DNA from: Oscillatoria sp. CS-180
GTDB lineage: Bacteria; Cyanobacteriota; Cyanobacteriia; Phormidesmidales; Phormidesmidaceae
Length of the DNA stretch: 64,000 nucleotides
Direction: 5' to 3'
NCBI RefSeq assembly: GCF_028330965.1
Contig: NZ_JAQMUB010000092.1
Location: 62,001-126,000, forward strand
Shown here: positions 1 through 9,475 of the stretch, in pieces
Layout: each line of letters starts with the position of its first letter
How positions within the stretch are numbered: the first letter of the stretch is position 1
Translations under genes and position numbers: made by a program
The notes under the pieces: generated by a model
Seen by the model: only the letters and a program-made list of their open reading frames with translations
Told to the model about the DNA's origin: nothing
Database searches by the model: none

Positions 1-872
1 ACCCACTGGCAACCCTGCAGGAGCACCAGATTCACGTGCGGGGTTTAGACCTTTGTGTTTGCACTTGGGGAGCGGATACAGGGCAACCCATCCTCTGCCT
101 CCACGGCGTACTTAATCAGGGAGCTATTTGGGATGCGATCGCTCCGGCGCTTGTGCAGCAAGGGTATCGTGTTATCGCCCCAGACCTACGAGGACATGGT
201 AAATCCGCCCACGTTGGACCGGAAGGCAACTATCAGCTCTTAGACCATCTTGGCGATATCGACGCCCTAGTTCAACAGTTAGGGCTAGAAACTTTTCCCG
301 TTGTTGGACACTCGATGGGTGCGGTCATCGCAGCATCCTACGCCAGCGCCCGTCCCGAGCAAATTCAGTCGCTGACTTTAGTAGAGCCAGTGGTTCCCAG
401 CGCTGAAACAGATTCCTCTGCTGAGCAGTTGACGACTCACCTTAACTATCTTGCAGTCCCTCCCGTTCATCCCATCTATGCCAGTTTGTCTGAAGCCGCT
501 GATCGCATTCAAAGAACGATTCCAGGGCTGTCTCTAGCCTGGGCTGAAAAACTGGCCGCTCGGATCGTGGAGCCGGTTAAAGGAGGCGTCCGCTGGCGTT
601 GGGATGCCCGATTGCAGGTGCGCACCCGCTTTGGTTTGAGCGGAGGTACTTTTACTCGCGATCGCTACGCTCAACTTTTGCAGCATATCCAAGCCGCCAC
701 CACGCTCATCTTTGGTAAACAAAGCGATTTCAACCGCCCAGAAGACTTGACATTCCAACAGCAGAATCTACGCGGTGCCAAAGTCGTCTCCATTCCGGGC
801 GGACACCACTTACCGCTACAGTCTCCAGCAGAAGTTGCTAGCGAGCTTCTAAAGCGGTTAGGCGACCTGTAG
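1..872 (+). CDS. alpha/beta hydrolase, 5' end outside window
   Basis: Probable alpha/beta-fold hydrolase acting on an unknown small ester or similar substrate in the cytoplasm. Counting from the GTG at 36, the oxyanion HG is at residues 23-24, the DLRGHG motif at 50-55, the nucleophile elbow GHSMGA centres on Ser93, an acid candidate lies in the FGKQSD segment near 230, and the catalytic His in GGHHLP near 258. The reading frame stays open to base 3 and encodes in-family sequence (LQEHQIHVRG) before the GTG, so the true start is probably upstream of the window. The substrate cannot be told from sequence. Confidence 0.85.
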   Translation, partial: PLATLQEHQIHVRGLDLCVCTWGADTGQPILCLHGVLNQGAIWDAIAPALVQQGYRVIAPDLRGHGKSAHVGPEGNYQLLDHLGDIDALVQQLGLETFPVVGHSMGAVIAASYASARPEQIQSLTLVEPVVPSAETDSSAEQLTTHLNYLAVPPVHPIYASLSEAADRIQRTIPGLSLAWAEKLAARIVEPVKGGVRWRWDARLQVRTRFGLSGGTFTRDRYAQLLQHIQAATTLIFGKQSDFNRPEDLTFQQQNLRGAKVVSIPGGHHLPLQSPAEVASELLKRLGDL

Positions 873-1314
873 AAAAGCAGACTTGTCACTGTTCATCACT
901 ACAGCCGCGCGAAACAGACTGCTGCTAAGACAATCAGTCCTAGCAGCACTAGGGGAACCCAAAAATCGATGGGATGAATCATAAAACAAGAGAATACAGC
1001 TTCTCAATATCGCCGTCGCTAGTTTCATAAAAACAAAACGGCAGGCCGTCTGGCTATACCGCTAAGCGCCCGGATGCTATTAAGTGCCCATCGCTAGATG
1101 GCTAGAGCTATAGCGGTATGCATTTGAGTCAAGCACACCCCATTTCCTATGCCCTGCTCCCTTAAGACACTGAAATGTACTTGACCAAGCTGCACAGGCT
1201 TGGATGGCTAAAGCTATAGATTTCTATCGAAGTTTGTCTAAAAGTCCCTGGATTATGGCTCGATATCCGGTGAACGGTGGTAAAACAGGGCTATAGAGCC
1301 TGTCAGTGCCTGTT
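873..1314. repeat. gene-free stretch with two abutting miniature repeats
   Basis: No credible gene here. Bases about 1008-1112 are a family A miniature element in reverse orientation (end like TATAGCCGTCGCC, other end GGCTAGAGCTATA). Bases about 1109-1218 are a family C element that shares its terminal TATA with A and ends in GGCTAAAGCTATA. The two therefore abut at a common TATA. Related copies occur elsewhere in the window (11336-11521, 14951-15053, 35636-35734, 44991-45082, 59467-59569). Confidence 0.7.
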
Positions 1315-3540
1315 ATGAGTTCTTCTTCCCAGCGAAAACGCAACCGATTCCGTACCCAATCCACTCTTAAAACGACATCTCACACTAGAAACAAACCGCA
1401 AGATTCTCATCAGACACACCCTTCACCAACGCTTTCAACAGCTCAGGCTGTCCCCACATTGGGGCGTCGGCTATTGGCTTGGGGATTAGAGGTTGTAGTT
1501 TTTGGTGCCAGCATTGCAGGTCCTTTTTATCTAGGAAGCCACCTCAACAGAATTAGCGAAGCACAGCGCACAGATCTTTCACCGACGCTCCAGATAGTGC
1601 AAGAAGGAGCGGCAAAGGCATTGGGACTATCGCCGCGATCGCTCCCTGAAAAAGTTCCCCCTCTAACCAATCTGTTGTGGTCGTTTTCCTTAGGCTTACC
1701 GCTGATACTAGCAGCAGGCCACATTTACAGCGTCAGCCGTTCTGGTCGCAGCCTACCCAAGCGATGGATGGGCGTTCAAGTTCTGGCACTCAATGGACAG
1801 ATGCCAGGGCTGCGGCGTACTCTGCTACGAGAAGGCATTGGGAAGTGGGGTAGTCCACTACTACTCGCTTATGGCGTTTGGCAACTGAGTGGGGCCTTTC
1901 CAGTTGTCGGTGTACTGTTTGGCTTAGGCACTTTTGCATTGCTGGGTGAAAGTCTGACAGGTTTGGGGAATCGTCCTCGGCGGGCTTGGCACGATTGGCT
2001 AGCGGGCACCTGCGTTGTTGATCAAGAAACGGGTGCGATTATTCACCTTTCAAGTCTCTGGGATGCAGAGGCGAACTTCTCGGATGCCCGTCGAAGAAAT
2101 CTCTCAGGTTGGGCACAGGCGGTTGGCCCTACCACAGTCGTCATGAACCCAACACGGCAAACCTGGCGAAAATCTGAGCTGAACTTCTCGAAAATCGGGC
2201 TTGGGTGTGGCTTACTGCTAGTGGTTGGAGGACTCATTGGAGTCGGCACTCACTTTTTGGCCGGGCGATCGCTCATCGCAGCTCAGTCCGCCGAAGAAAA
2301 CCTCTACGTCAATCTTGTTTCAACGCTCACGAACCCAGAACTTGACCCGGCAGCTCGACGCTCCGCTGTTCTGGCCTTAGGCAATCTACCGGACGATCGC
2401 GTTACCCCTTTATTGGTTGACCTTATCGCGCAAACAGACGATGACCTCTGGCTAGATGCTCTCCAGCAGGCCCTCGTAGCGCGGGGAACAGAAGCCTTTC
2501 CTTACCTGCGTCGTTTAAACCAAAGTTTGACAACCGACTTAGCAACTCAAGGCGATCCCACCCGCCGTCGCATTTTGATTGTTCGTCTGCAAACGGTGAA
2601 TCGGATTGTCACGAAGCTGCTGGTGCTTGAAGGCAGCGATCGCCCATCATGGCTCGACCTCAGCCGTATGCACTTGGGCTATGTTGCTGGCAACAATAGC
2701 GACTTCAAACTTGTTCTCAAAAATCAAGACCTGTCAGATATACAGTGGCAGGGATCCGTTATGACCCAGGCTCAACTTCAAGGAGCCAAGTTCTACAGTC
2801 CTGGAGCAGACGATCATCCTGATACTTATGACGATCGCATGGCAGACCTCAGCGGCGCAGACCTAACGGACGCTAATTTGACTGGGGCTGACCTTTCCCT
2901 CAGCCAGCTTGTCAACTCAGGGTTATTACGAACTAACCTGAATCGAGCCAATCTCACACTGGCGAATCTCAGTGGAGCCAACTTGGAAAATGCCACTTTG
3001 ATTCAGGCTCAATTAAATGAAGCTCAACTCATTGAGGCTAAGCTATCCAAAGCAGATTTGACTGAAGCAGAACTCTTTAGGGCCAATCTCACAGGAGCTC
3101 GCTTAGCAGAAGCAGATGCCGCAGGTGCTCAGATGATCGGGGCAGACCTACAAGGCATCACAGCCCGTTCAGCCAATTTGAAGGACAGTGACCTGAGCAA
3201 TTCGTCGCTAGAGAATGCAGATTTTTCTGGAGCCACTTTACAGGGAGCTAATCTCAGAAATGCTGACTTGACTGGCACTAATCTCAGAGATACCGACTTG
3301 CGGGGAGTCTGGCTACAGGGTGCGATTCTGGATAGGACAGACCTAGCAGGAGCTATTTTGATGGAAAGCGCCAGGAGTAGCGATCGCGGTTTCGTCGAGG
3401 CAGTTCCTAATTTGACCCATCAGAACCAATTTGAAGGAGTAGACTTCAGTCAGGCCCTCAACCTAACGCCTCAGCAAATAAGTTTTATTTGCACCCAAGG
3501 AGGCATCCATCCCACCTGTAGCCGACCGACCCAGCAGTAA
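1315..3540 (+). CDS. RDD-domain membrane protein with C-terminal pentapeptide repeats
   Basis: About 741 residues. A basic, Ser/Thr-rich N-terminus is followed by an RDD-type membrane domain (residues about 40-235; hydrophobic spans, the signature stretch LPKRWMGVQVLALNG, and an Arg-rich loop). Another membrane span lies near 295-320. Next comes a region of alternating helices with LGNLPDDRVTPLLVDLI-type HEAT-like spacing (about 330-410). The C-terminal half (about 470-720) is many tandem A(D/N)LxX pentapeptide repeats forming a right-handed beta helix. Function is unknown; the architecture suggests a membrane-anchored scaffold. The ATG at 1315 is preferred to the GTG at 1306. The next gene (ycf20) starts 8 bases after the stop, so the two are probably cotranscribed. 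Confidence 0.8.
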   Translation: MSSSSQRKRNRFRTQSTLKTTSHTRNKPQDSHQTHPSPTLSTAQAVPTLGRRLLAWGLEVVVFGASIAGPFYLGSHLNRISEAQRTDLSPTLQIVQEGAAKALGLSPRSLPEKVPPLTNLLWSFSLGLPLILAAGHIYSVSRSGRSLPKRWMGVQVLALNGQMPGLRRTLLREGIGKWGSPLLLAYGVWQLSGAFPVVGVLFGLGTFALLGESLTGLGNRPRRAWHDWLAGTCVVDQETGAIIHLSSLWDAEANFSDARRRNLSGWAQAVGPTTVVMNPTRQTWRKSELNFSKIGLGCGLLLVVGGLIGVGTHFLAGRSLIAAQSAEENLYVNLVSTLTNPELDPAARRSAVLALGNLPDDRVTPLLVDLIAQTDDDLWLDALQQALVARGTEAFPYLRRLNQSLTTDLATQGDPTRRRILIVRLQTVNRIVTKLLVLEGSDRPSWLDLSRMHLGYVAGNNSDFKLVLKNQDLSDIQWQGSVMTQAQLQGAKFYSPGADDHPDTYDDRMADLSGADLTDANLTGADLSLSQLVNSGLLRTNLNRANLTLANLSGANLENATLIQAQLNEAQLIEAKLSKADLTEAELFRANLTGARLAEADAAGAQMIGADLQGITARSANLKDSDLSNSSLENADFSGATLQGANLRNADLTGTNLRDTDLRGVWLQGAILDRTDLAGAILMESARSSDRGFVEAVPNLTHQNQFEGVDFSQALNLTPQQISFICTQGGIHPTCSRPTQQ

Positions 3541-3548
3541 CCGCTATC

Positions 3549-3890
3549 ATGCAACGAACTCGTTTATCCACTCTGATTGAATCTGTTTCAGCTCAATTTG
3601 GTCGCTGGATATTTAATCCTTGGCGACGGCTTTCCCTCGTCATTATTGGGCTTTTATTTGGCAATTTCTTGGGTATTGCAATTTCTTCAATCGCCGGACA
3701 AGCAGCTGAATTGGATGTGATCATCTCAGCCATTCTGCTGCTTGCGGTCGAATTCGTGAGTTGGCTCGTCTATCGTCGCCCTCCCCGAGGTGTAGATAAG
3801 CGCAATAGTTTGCTCATTGAAACGCTTAACGCGCTAAAACTCGGCCTCATCTACAGTTTGTTTGTGGAAGCATTCAAGCTAGGGAGCTGA
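3549..3890 (+). CDS. ycf20: Ycf20-like protein (DUF565)
   Basis: 113-residue membrane protein matching the Ycf20/DUF565 family of cyanobacteria and plastids. It has the typical TRLSTLIE start, the FNPWRRLSLVIIGLLFGNFLG segment as first membrane span (about 20-45), a second span about 55-75, then a conserved basic YRRPPRG motif and a C-terminal helix. Plant relatives have been linked to non-photochemical quenching; the bacterial role is not settled. It follows the RDD gene by 8 bases and its 3' end overlaps the convergent aldolase gene by 12 bases. Confidence 0.85.
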   Translation: MQRTRLSTLIESVSAQFGRWIFNPWRRLSLVIIGLLFGNFLGIAISSIAGQAAELDVIISAILLLAVEFVSWLVYRRPPRGVDKRNSLLIETLNALKLGLIYSLFVEAFKLGS

Positions 3891-4529
3891 GATCGCTTGC
3901 AAGCTTTTCAAAAAGGTCAGCGATCGCGCCTGAATAGTCTCCCAATCACGCTTAGCCAACAAGTCTTTGGGGAACAAGCTACTGGAAACACCGACTGCGA
4001 TCGCTCCAGCATGAATAAAAGCTTGCCCCTCCTCTAATAAAATCCCGCCTGTAGGAATCAGAGGAATATGCCTTAGGGGTCCCTGTAGGTGACGAATATA
4101 GGCTGCACCCCCCACGGATTGACAGGGAAAAACCTTAATACTGCTTGCTCCTAATTGCCAAGCCGCCATAATTTCAGTTGGCGTCAGCGCCCCTGGAGTG
4201 ACCGGAATATCATGATGTTGACAGAGCTGAATCACATCCGGATCCGTATAGGGCGCAAAGCAAAATTCTGCTCCAGCGATAATTGCCGCTTTCATGTCCG
4301 TGCTGGATAGAATAGTGCCCACACCAACTCGGCAATGGGAGGGCAACCCTTGACGCAGTTGGCTAATTAAATGGGCAGGGCGATCGCTATTCCAAGTCAC
4401 TTCAATGAGATGAAATCCGCCTTTCGCTGCTGCGTGCGCCATCGCAATTCCCATGTCTAACGTTGGGGCACGCAGCACTGCGATCGCACGATGTTGCTTT
4501 AGCATTGCTAGCCAAACGTCTCTATCCAT
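3879..4529 (-). CDS. eda: KDPG/KHG aldolase (Entner-Doudoroff aldolase family)
   Basis: 216 residues from the ATG at 4529; the frame extends 16 codons upstream but the family starts near MDRDVWLAMLKQH. Members cleave 2-keto-3-deoxy-6-phosphogluconate to pyruvate and glyceraldehyde-3-phosphate, or 4-hydroxy-2-oxoglutarate to pyruvate and glyoxylate. Visible class I features are the catalytic Glu in LIEVTWNSD, the VGVGTIL loop, the Schiff-base Lys in SSIKVFPC and the phosphate-binding PTGGI motif. It is convergent with ycf20. A gluconate permease/kinase pair at 32-35 kb gives it a plausible pathway partner. KDPG versus KHG preference cannot be decided from sequence. Confidence 0.88.
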   Translation of the reverse strand: MDRDVWLAMLKQHRAIAVLRAPTLDMGIAMAHAAAKGGFHLIEVTWNSDRPAHLISQLRQGLPSHCRVGVGTILSSTDMKAAIIAGAEFCFAPYTDPDVIQLCQHHDIPVTPGALTPTEIMAAWQLGASSIKVFPCQSVGGAAYIRHLQGPLRHIPLIPTGGILLEEGQAFIHAGAIAVGVSSSLFPKDLLAKRDWETIQARSLTFLKSLQAISAP

Positions 4530-5205
4530 AGCTCTTCGGAAACGTACGCCTAGTCTAACTCCGTAGAACAGACGCAAAATTCCTATAAGCCAAGAAACCT
4601 GAAGTCAACTCAAATAGTTGACCTTTCACCGTAGTTGTATAGCGATCCTATTTAGATTTTGCATCAGGTTTTCCTAGGAAAACCTGATGCAAAAAGCCTT
4701 CCCGCCAAAAGAATCATCTGGGATGGCTATATGACTTGGAGACTAGCGAGAACGATAAACCCCGTACCGTAAAAGAATCATTGAGCTGCTCCTTATCTCC
4801 TAACTTTTGCTATAGATTTTCCCTATTGATTCTATTGATATGACATCAAAATTTTTCAGAGTGTTGCCTCGCAAAAACCTCAGACTCTTAACTCAAAAAG
4901 TTACAGCGGTTAGGCAAGAAATTTCAGGCAGGTTTCGTTAATATTCAATTGCGTATGGCATGAGGATAAAATGATCCTGCTGATTCAGTAGGATTTGGAG
5001 CTTTTGAAGCACACTTAAGAACCACAACAAGCATTCGTGGATGAGATAAATTGCTGCTGCTCTGACACCAGATTGACTAACAAAATTAATTAACCGTTCA
5101 AGTTCTAACCCCTGTGTTCTCCAGCCTATAGCTGCTAATCACTCGCTAATTTGAGGGATTTTACGCAGTTTTTTCCAAATTATTCAAAACGTCCAAGCTA
5201 ATGCT
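4530..5205. other. long intergenic region, no gene seen
   Basis: About 675 bases between the divergent aldolase gene and the next rightward gene, with no open frame of coding character. Its notable content is a perfect 38-bp palindrome (listed separately). The remainder is AT-rich and likely holds the promoters of both flanking genes, but I could not fix a promoter with confidence. Confidence 0.6.
4657..4694. promoter_or_regulatory. perfect 38-bp palindrome
   Basis: Two 19-base arms, perfectly complementary with no spacer; the centre is TCCTAGGA and the outer ends are TTTT/AAAA. It lies about 130 bases upstream of the aldolase start and about 510 bases upstream of the rightward gene at 5206. 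It could be a dimer-protein operator, a cruciform-forming site, or a terminator-like hairpin for a transcript I cannot see. The TTTT/AAAA ends would give a U-run in either direction. Confidence 0.7.
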
Positions 5206-5973
5206 ATGACTCTGCCTTCAGGATCAGAAAGAGAAATCGAAGATGCCAAGCTGCTGCTTGAAGAGTACAGCTTTGACCTGAGCGGGTTTCAGGCAGGTGA
5301 GCTAGTGGCGATTTGGCAACAGCGACTAGAAATGAGTCCTAGCTGGATTCGTTCAGCTGTTCTAGAAGCGCTATATCAAGGACGATACAAAGCTTTTTCG
5401 GTGGAACAAATTTTACAAGGTTGGAAGCGGCGGGGACATCCTATTCGTCATTTCAATAGTGAATTTGAGCGGATTGTTTTGGGTCCAATCGATCCAACTG
5501 TCAGCAAGTACGCTGCCATGACGTCTTTGCGCCCGTCGGAACTTATGGCCCCACAGGTCAATCAGGCTCCTGGTGTACCGTCCACAGAAACAGCGCCAAC
5601 CAACGAAAAACGGGCGGCAACTACTGCTGCGGAAGATTCTCCGATCAGTTCCCCACTGAATCAAGCGGACGAGTTACCGCCAGATGAGCCGCATACGAAA
5701 ACGTCTGAGTCAGAGCCGGCATCAAAAACAGCAGCGGTTGACGTTGTTGAAACAAGTGTTTCGGAAGCAGATATTCCTGATGCAAACGCTTCTAAAGCAG
5801 ATATTGCTGAAATAGAAGATAAGATTGTGCCTCCTTCAGCTAATGCGACTGTTCAGGGTAACAGCCAGTCCTTCCTCTTCAACCAGCCCGAACCTATTCA
5901 GAAGTTCGTTCCTCATCTGGAAGCTTCGGGATTCTATGACCGTTTACAATCAGTTTTCCGACACTCACTGTAA
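5206..5973 (+). CDS. conserved hypothetical protein with disordered linker
   Basis: 255 residues, function not recognised. The N-terminal 100 residues look like a compact helical domain (EDAKLLLEEYSFDLSGF ... WIRSAVLEALYQGRYKA ... VEQILQGWKRRG), of a kind that could bind nucleic acid or protein; this is a guess. Residues about 110-220 are a low-complexity linker rich in Ala, Pro, Glu, Thr and Ser. A short conserved-looking tail follows (FLFNQPEPIQKFVPHLEASG). ATG at 5206; the other nearby ATG (5201) is in another frame and stops at once. It stands alone, with long non-coding DNA upstream. Confidence 0.65.
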   Translation: MTLPSGSEREIEDAKLLLEEYSFDLSGFQAGELVAIWQQRLEMSPSWIRSAVLEALYQGRYKAFSVEQILQGWKRRGHPIRHFNSEFERIVLGPIDPTVSKYAAMTSLRPSELMAPQVNQAPGVPSTETAPTNEKRAATTAAEDSPISSPLNQADELPPDEPHTKTSESEPASKTAAVDVVETSVSEADIPDANASKADIAEIEDKIVPPSANATVQGNSQSFLFNQPEPIQKFVPHLEASGFYDRLQSVFRHSL

Positions 5974-6102
5974 AAGTGAGTTTTAGCGTAACGAGCTGCA
6001 GCTGAATCAAGCTCATCGAGACTACACTCCCGCATTAAAGAGCTGATCGGCTGTCAGGCGCAATGAGATTGCGGGTACCATTACGTTTGCTACTCACTCA
6101 AT

Positions 6103-7068
6103 CTACCGGTTAGCATAGGCAGCCATTGGTTCTTTGATAAAGCGAATATAGAGATGCTTGAAAGTAGACTTGACCACGCGGGGCATCCCAAAATCAATTG
6201 GCATAAGCTGGGCAGGAAACTGCCAGTCCGCGATCTCCAATATCTCTGGACGCTGCAATGGAAAGTCAATATCCTCTAGATCTGGACAGAGTCCCAAGCG
6301 CTGAGACTGAGCCACGGTTGGAATTGCCGCCGGATCGCCCTGAAGAACCTCTACCAGTGCCCGATCCAATGCAAAAACGTCCGTTGAGGCACCTAATAAT
6401 CCCAAAGCACGCGGTTCGCCACCACTGGGACCGTTCCCTTCATGACCGATGATGCCATCCACAATGGTGAGTTGGGGAGAAATCGCACGAGCGGTTTCAA
6501 CGAGCATTGTGCCGAAGCGATCGCGATCTTTACCGGCCTCCATGTGCCACCACGCTTTCATCTTGCCGGGAACACAGCCAAACAGGTTTTTGACGCCTAG
6601 CGTCAGCGTTAACTGGACGTGAGATTTCACCTTAGGCAGGTTAATCACGACATCCGCATTCATCGCCTCTTTAGACAGTCGTAGATGAGCAAACTCTCCA
6701 CTAGCAGACGTTGCATAGCGCTGCCCTTGCAGTTCCCGTACAGGCACCTCAGCTTTTTCTAGCCAAGGTAAATAACCGTTAGCCTCCGCTACCCCATGAG
6801 CGCTCCCAAACGCTGGACTATCCCCCATGAAAGGATGCCCCCCTGCTGCTTTGACCAGTTCAGCAACACAGTAGACAATCTCAGGACGAGTGACACACTC
6901 CTTGGTGGGTCTAGCTCCTGTCAACAGATTGGGTTTGAGCAAAACGCGATCGCCCGGCTTCACAATCCCTTCCATACCCCCAAAAGGCGCTAATAGCTGT
7001 TGAAGTTTCGCTGTCACCTCATCGGTAGCGTAGCTTTGCGCTTGCAAAAGGGAAACGGTTGAAGTCAT
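6103..7068 (-). CDS. DUF362 domain-containing protein
   Basis: 321 residues matching the DUF362 family. Visible features are the early VLLKPNLLTG motif, the THP-like segment TRPEIVYCVAELVKAAGG, GDSPAFGSA, the INLPKVKSHVQLTLTLGVKN block and VDGIIGHEGNGPSGGEPR. Some family members carry ferredoxin-type 4Fe-4S clusters at the C-terminus; none is visible here because the tail lacks a CxxCxxC array. The biochemical role is undefined. It is a single gene, with the acetyltransferase divergent from its start side. Confidence 0.8.
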   Translation of the reverse strand: MTSTVSLLQAQSYATDEVTAKLQQLLAPFGGMEGIVKPGDRVLLKPNLLTGARPTKECVTRPEIVYCVAELVKAAGGHPFMGDSPAFGSAHGVAEANGYLPWLEKAEVPVRELQGQRYATSASGEFAHLRLSKEAMNADVVINLPKVKSHVQLTLTLGVKNLFGCVPGKMKAWWHMEAGKDRDRFGTMLVETARAISPQLTIVDGIIGHEGNGPSGGEPRALGLLGASTDVFALDRALVEVLQGDPAAIPTVAQSQRLGLCPDLEDIDFPLQRPEILEIADWQFPAQLMPIDFGMPRVVKSTFKHLYIRFIKEPMAAYANR

Positions 7069-7440
7069 GGAAATTCTTCTAAAAAGCTATCTATTTTCTC
7101 TAGAGTAACCTGAGTTCAGATTAAACAAAACGCTGTAATCCCTGTCCAGCAGGAGCATTTAAAGAATACTTCTGGTGATTGCCATCAGAAGGTTCTCAAT
7201 AAGGTGCCGAACAAAAATGCTTTCGGCTATTCACCCCTATGGGACATCTAAACCAAGAGCAAGCGAATCGAATTCCTTTGAAAGCCTTAAATCGCAAGAG
7301 TTTCTTAACTCGAATTGAGATTGGATTATGGCATATAGCCGTCGCCAGTTCCGTTATGATGGACTCTTCTGTATTCCTCCATCTTTTCTCTTTATTTTGA
7401 GCTGTAGAAACTGAAAATTAAGGACACAATCCAAAAACCT
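7069..7440. other. intergenic region with a repeat end fragment
   Basis: 372 bases between divergent genes, with no gene seen. Bases 7333-7355 match one end of the family A miniature element (TATAGCCGTCGCCAGTTCCG), but the match breaks off immediately afterwards, so this is a decayed or solo end lying about 85 bases ahead of the acetyltransferase ATG. Promoters for both neighbours must lie here. Confidence 0.5.
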
Positions 7441-8073
7441 ATGACCAACGGTCCTTCTCCAAACACACAATATCCATCTGGCCAAACTCGGTTGGTTTAT
7501 CTCAAAAGCATTATTACCAATCCTAATATCATTGTTGGCGACTATACCTACTACGATGATGCCGATGATCCGACAAACTTTGAGCGCAATGTGCTTTACC
7601 ACTTCGATTTCATCGGTGACAAGCTAATTATCGGCAAGTTCTGCTCCATTGCCTCCCAAGTCAAATTCATCATGAACGGGGGCAACCACCGGACAGACTG
7701 GTTCACAAACTATCCTTTTCCCGTGTTTGGGCACGGATGGGAAAAAGCGATGCCTCAGGAATGGCCCTATAAAGGGGACACGGTCATTGGACATGACGTC
7801 TGGATTGGCTACAGGGCCACCATAATGCCCGGAGTCCAGGTTGGAGACGGAGCGATCATCGCGGCTCAATCTGTGGTGACCAAATCAGTCGCTCCCTATA
7901 CTATCGTTGGTGGTAATCCGGCCCGAGAGATTCGTCAGCGATTTGACGATGCCACGATTCAAACCTTGCTGGATATTCAGTGGTGGCATTGGGATATTCA
8001 AACCATCACCCAAAATCTCCAGGTTATTTGCGGTGGCGATTTAGATGCGCTTCGACAGGTCACCCCGAGTTAG
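7441..8073 (+). CDS. CatB/Vat-type hexapeptide O-acetyltransferase
   Basis: 210 residues of the left-handed beta-helix acetyltransferase family that includes xenobiotic acetyltransferases such as CatB and Vat. The sequence shows the family's long external loop after NGGNHRTDWFTNYPF (candidate catalytic His), the VFGHGWEK loop, and hexapeptide turns (VIGHDVWIGYRATIMPGVQVGDGAIIAAQSVV) ending in VGGNPAREI, which binds acetyl-CoA. Such proteins acetylate hydroxyls of antibiotics, sugars or other acceptors. Chromosomal cyanobacterial copies are not proof of drug resistance, and the acceptor is unknown. Confidence 0.85.
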   Translation: MTNGPSPNTQYPSGQTRLVYLKSIITNPNIIVGDYTYYDDADDPTNFERNVLYHFDFIGDKLIIGKFCSIASQVKFIMNGGNHRTDWFTNYPFPVFGHGWEKAMPQEWPYKGDTVIGHDVWIGYRATIMPGVQVGDGAIIAAQSVVTKSVAPYTIVGGNPAREIRQRFDDATIQTLLDIQWWHWDIQTITQNLQVICGGDLDALRQVTPS

Positions 8074-8221
8074 ATCTCTACTTACTGAGGACATCCAGGC
8101 GGAGCATTGAGACTTGAAGATGGCCTAAAGAACAGACCCAACGCAGAGCGAAAGCCGAGCATTCCATAACGATGATAGGAACACCCGGCTGGGAAAAGGC
8201 TATTTGAACTGAGACGTTGGT

Positions 8222-9475
8222 TTAACCGAGCGCCTCTAGATAGTCACGAATGCGGTTACGGCGCTTGGGTTGACGCAGTTTTTGCAACGCTTTAGATTCG
8301 ATTTGGCGAACACGCTCACGGGATAGCTCAAGAGCGCGACCAATTTCAGCCAGAGAGTAAGGCGTGCCATCCTTCAGACCAAATCGGAGATGAATAACAT
8401 CCCGCTCTCGCTCAGTCAGTTCAGACATGAGCTGCTTCAGATCGCGACGCAGCGATTCCCGCATCATCAGCTCTTCTGGAGAGATGCTATCAGTCTCCAA
8501 AAGTTCGCCTAGTTCAGTATCACGCTCCTTGCCGACCTTAGTATCCAGAGAGACTGAGCGCGGTACTCGCACCAGCACCTCTCGGACCTGATCGGGCGTC
8601 ATATCAAGTTCCTTAGCCACATCCTCCAGGCTAGGGGTATGGCCCTTATCTTGAGACAGCTTACGCTGCGCCTTTTTAATTTTGTTGAGCTTTTCCGTGA
8701 TGTGAACGGGCAAGCGGATGGTGCGGCTTTGGGTTGCGATCGCCCGCGTAATACCCTGGCGAATCCACCAATACGCATACGTGCTAAAGCGATATCCCTT
8801 AGTTGGATCAAACTTTTCAACAGCTCGTTCCAGACCTAGCGTACCTTCTTGAATGAGGTCCAGTAGTTCTAGCCCACGATTCTGATACTTCTTTGCCACA
8901 GAAACAACCAAACGTAAGTTGGCCTTGATCATGTGATCTTTAGCCCGGATGCCTTCCCGAATGACCAAATCCAACTCATCCGTCGAGATATTAGCAAGAC
9001 TGGCCCAAGCCCGCTTCCCTTCAGACAGCGTTGGCTTAAGTTCTGCCAGAGGAACGTCCGACTCTTTGGCCCAGCGCTCTAGTGAAGGACGATAGCCTAG
9101 ATGAGAAGTCAGGCGATCGCGCGTTCGCATTAAACGGGCATAGGTTTCTAGAACACCCCCGCTCTTTTCACCCGTGCTGTCGCGCAACTCAATCAATTGC
9201 ATATAGCGTTGTACGTGTTGCGCTTCTGAAACTTCCTCATCTCTCTGCAATAATCGAACACGTCCGATTTCCTGCAGATAGAGACGTACCAGGTCCGTTG
9301 TGCGACGAGTTTTAGTTTGGTTAACGCCTACAGTGTCACCTTCCATCAGATCGTCATCTGATGACATCAGCTCCATATCCTCGGGAGGAGTTACTTCATT
9401 GAGATCTTTGTCATCGAATTCATTGTCGGTCAGAGCCTTCATATCAGAATCTGGTTGGCTGGTTGTATAAGTCAT
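8222..9475 (-). CDS. sigC: RNA polymerase group 2 sigma factor, SigC type
   Basis: About 417 residues from the ATG at 9475 (the frame runs open 39 codons further). Region 1.2 has [21 protein letters not shown]. Region 2 has [20 protein letters not shown] ... [20 protein letters not shown]. Region 3 has [19 protein letters not shown] and region 4 has the helix-turn-helix [20 protein letters not shown]. The [13 protein letters not shown] and [33 protein letters not shown] stretches resemble SigC rather than the housekeeping SigA, whose extra acidic N-terminal domain is missing. SigC is reported to act under carbon, heat and stationary-phase conditions in other cyanobacteria. Confidence 0.85.
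   Translation of the reverse strand: MTYTTSQPDSDMKALTDNEFDDKDLNEVTPPEDMELMSSDDDLMEGDTVGVNQTKTRRTTDLVRLYLQEIGRVRLLQRDEEVSEAQHVQRYMQLIELRDSTGEKSGGVLETYARLMRTRDRLTSHLGYRPSLERWAKESDVPLAELKPTLSEGKRAWASLANISTDELDLVIREGIRAKDHMIKANLRLVVSVAKKYQNRGLELLDLIQEGTLGLERAVEKFDPTKGYRFSTYAYWWIRQGITRAIATQSRTIRLPVHITEKLNKIKKAQRKLSQDKGHTPSLEDVAKELDMTPDQVREVLVRVPRSVSLDTKVGKERDTELGELLETDSISPEELMMRESLRRDLKQLMSELTERERDVIHLRFGLKDGTPYSLAEIGRALELSRERVRQIESKALQKLRQPKRRNRIRDYLEALG

Noticed and set aside
7441-8073. Acetyltransferase as an antibiotic-resistance gene
   Set aside because: The fold is shared by many housekeeping acetyltransferases; there is no mobile context and no sign of specificity for a drug.
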